A stretch of DNA of 64,000 bases. Origin: Actinomycetota bacterium (GTDB lineage Bacteria; Actinomycetota; Aquicultoria; Subteraquimicrobiales; Subteraquimicrobiaceae). Positions 63,942 through 64,000 of the stretch are shown piece after piece. The position numbers and the translations under genes are program-made. Numbering within the stretch: position 1 is the first letter of the stretch; each line of letters begins with the position of its first letter. The stretch covers positions 28,784-92,783 of the forward strand of contig JASEGB010000007.1 of NCBI GenBank assembly GCA_030018275.1, in the 5' to 3' direction. Below the pieces are notes generated by a model. The model did not search any database. It worked only from the letters and a program-made list of their open reading frames with translations, and was not told where the DNA came from.

Positions 63942-64000
63942 TAGTGGGTAGTGTCAAGATAATTGTGTAAATTCCTTCAAGGGTTTCTTCTCCCACTTAG
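63942..64000 (-). mobile_element. Possible end of an IS256-like insertion sequence (cut by window)
   Basis: On the - strand, a frame ending in KWEKKPLKEFTQLS then TGA (63956-63954) is followed by TTATCTTGACACTACCC. IS256-family elements often have a transposase stop inside or next to an end with a TTTACACA...TTGACACTACC-like sequence. The other end and the rest of the gene are outside the window, so this is tentative. Confidence 0.35.

Noticed and set aside
1..64000. CRISPR arrays, rRNA or tRNA genes, prophage
   Set aside because: No regularly spaced repeats, no tRNA-like cloverleaf ends and no phage structural genes were seen in any gap.

Overview
This is bacterial chromosome from what looks like a deep-branching, probably thermophilic and anaerobic actinobacterium. 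The lineage call is inference. It rests on a GarA-like FHA gene next to an FtsR-type MerR gene, an RsiG-like protein with the c-di-GMP signature, Cheo-type LexA boxes (CGAAC-N4-GTTYG), a CinA-ThpR-RecA-RecX row, an LL-diaminopimelate aminotransferase and an oxygen-independent class III ribonucleotide reductase. Base composition looks moderate. Strong GGAGG ribosome-binding sites and TTG/GTG starts are common.

Left part (1-16.4 kb, mostly + strand): a cut DUF881 gene, a VanW/G5 envelope protein, YjbQ, an NAD-salvage pair (nicotinamidase and nicotinate phosphoribosyltransferase), a tandem HD-GYP gene broken by three frameshifts, a methylase-like fragment, a DacF-type carboxypeptidase, RsiG-like, GarA-like, FtsR-like, a Mut7-C protein, a small CcsA-like membrane protein, a nuclease-fold protein beside hpt, and two divergent cell-wall proteins with related coiled coils (RlpA barrel and NlpC/P60). 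Two apparent non-coding RNA genes on the - strand (about 113 and 172 nt) flank this stretch. Each has its own promoter, paired ends and the same 5' block. An orphan LexA box lies beside the second.

Middle (16.4-43 kb, nearly all - strand): adenine deaminase, dUTPase, NrdG, a glutaredoxin-like protein and NrdD carrying a 380-residue intein. The nrdD promoter is covered by a tandem pair of NrdR boxes. lexA is divergent from it. Then hflX, dapL, dapF, miaA, a MEMO1-AMMECR1 fusion, miaB, a PHP hydrolase, spoVS, a GHKL ATPase, rny, recX, recA (LexA-controlled promoter), thpR, cinA, pgsA, a YfcE-type phosphoesterase and a Lon-like protease.

Right part (43-64 kb, all - strand): an ABC-class ATPase, a damaged rimO, a RodZ-like gene, ftsK, uppP, dapA, dapB, an M16 peptidase, pnp, rpsO, ribF, truB, nrnA-like, rbfA, a DUF503 gene, infB, ylxR, nusA and rimP. 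This is the classic nusA-infB-rpsO-pnp housekeeping block. dapA, dapB, dapL and dapF together suggest meso-diaminopimelate made by the one-step aminotransferase route. What may be the tail of an IS256-like element begins at the right edge.

The points most worth following are the two related small RNAs, the SOS-type box with no known target, a Thr-1 intein, three genes whose only sensible start codons are AUA, AUC and CUG, and several indel-damaged genes that may be assembly error or real decay.
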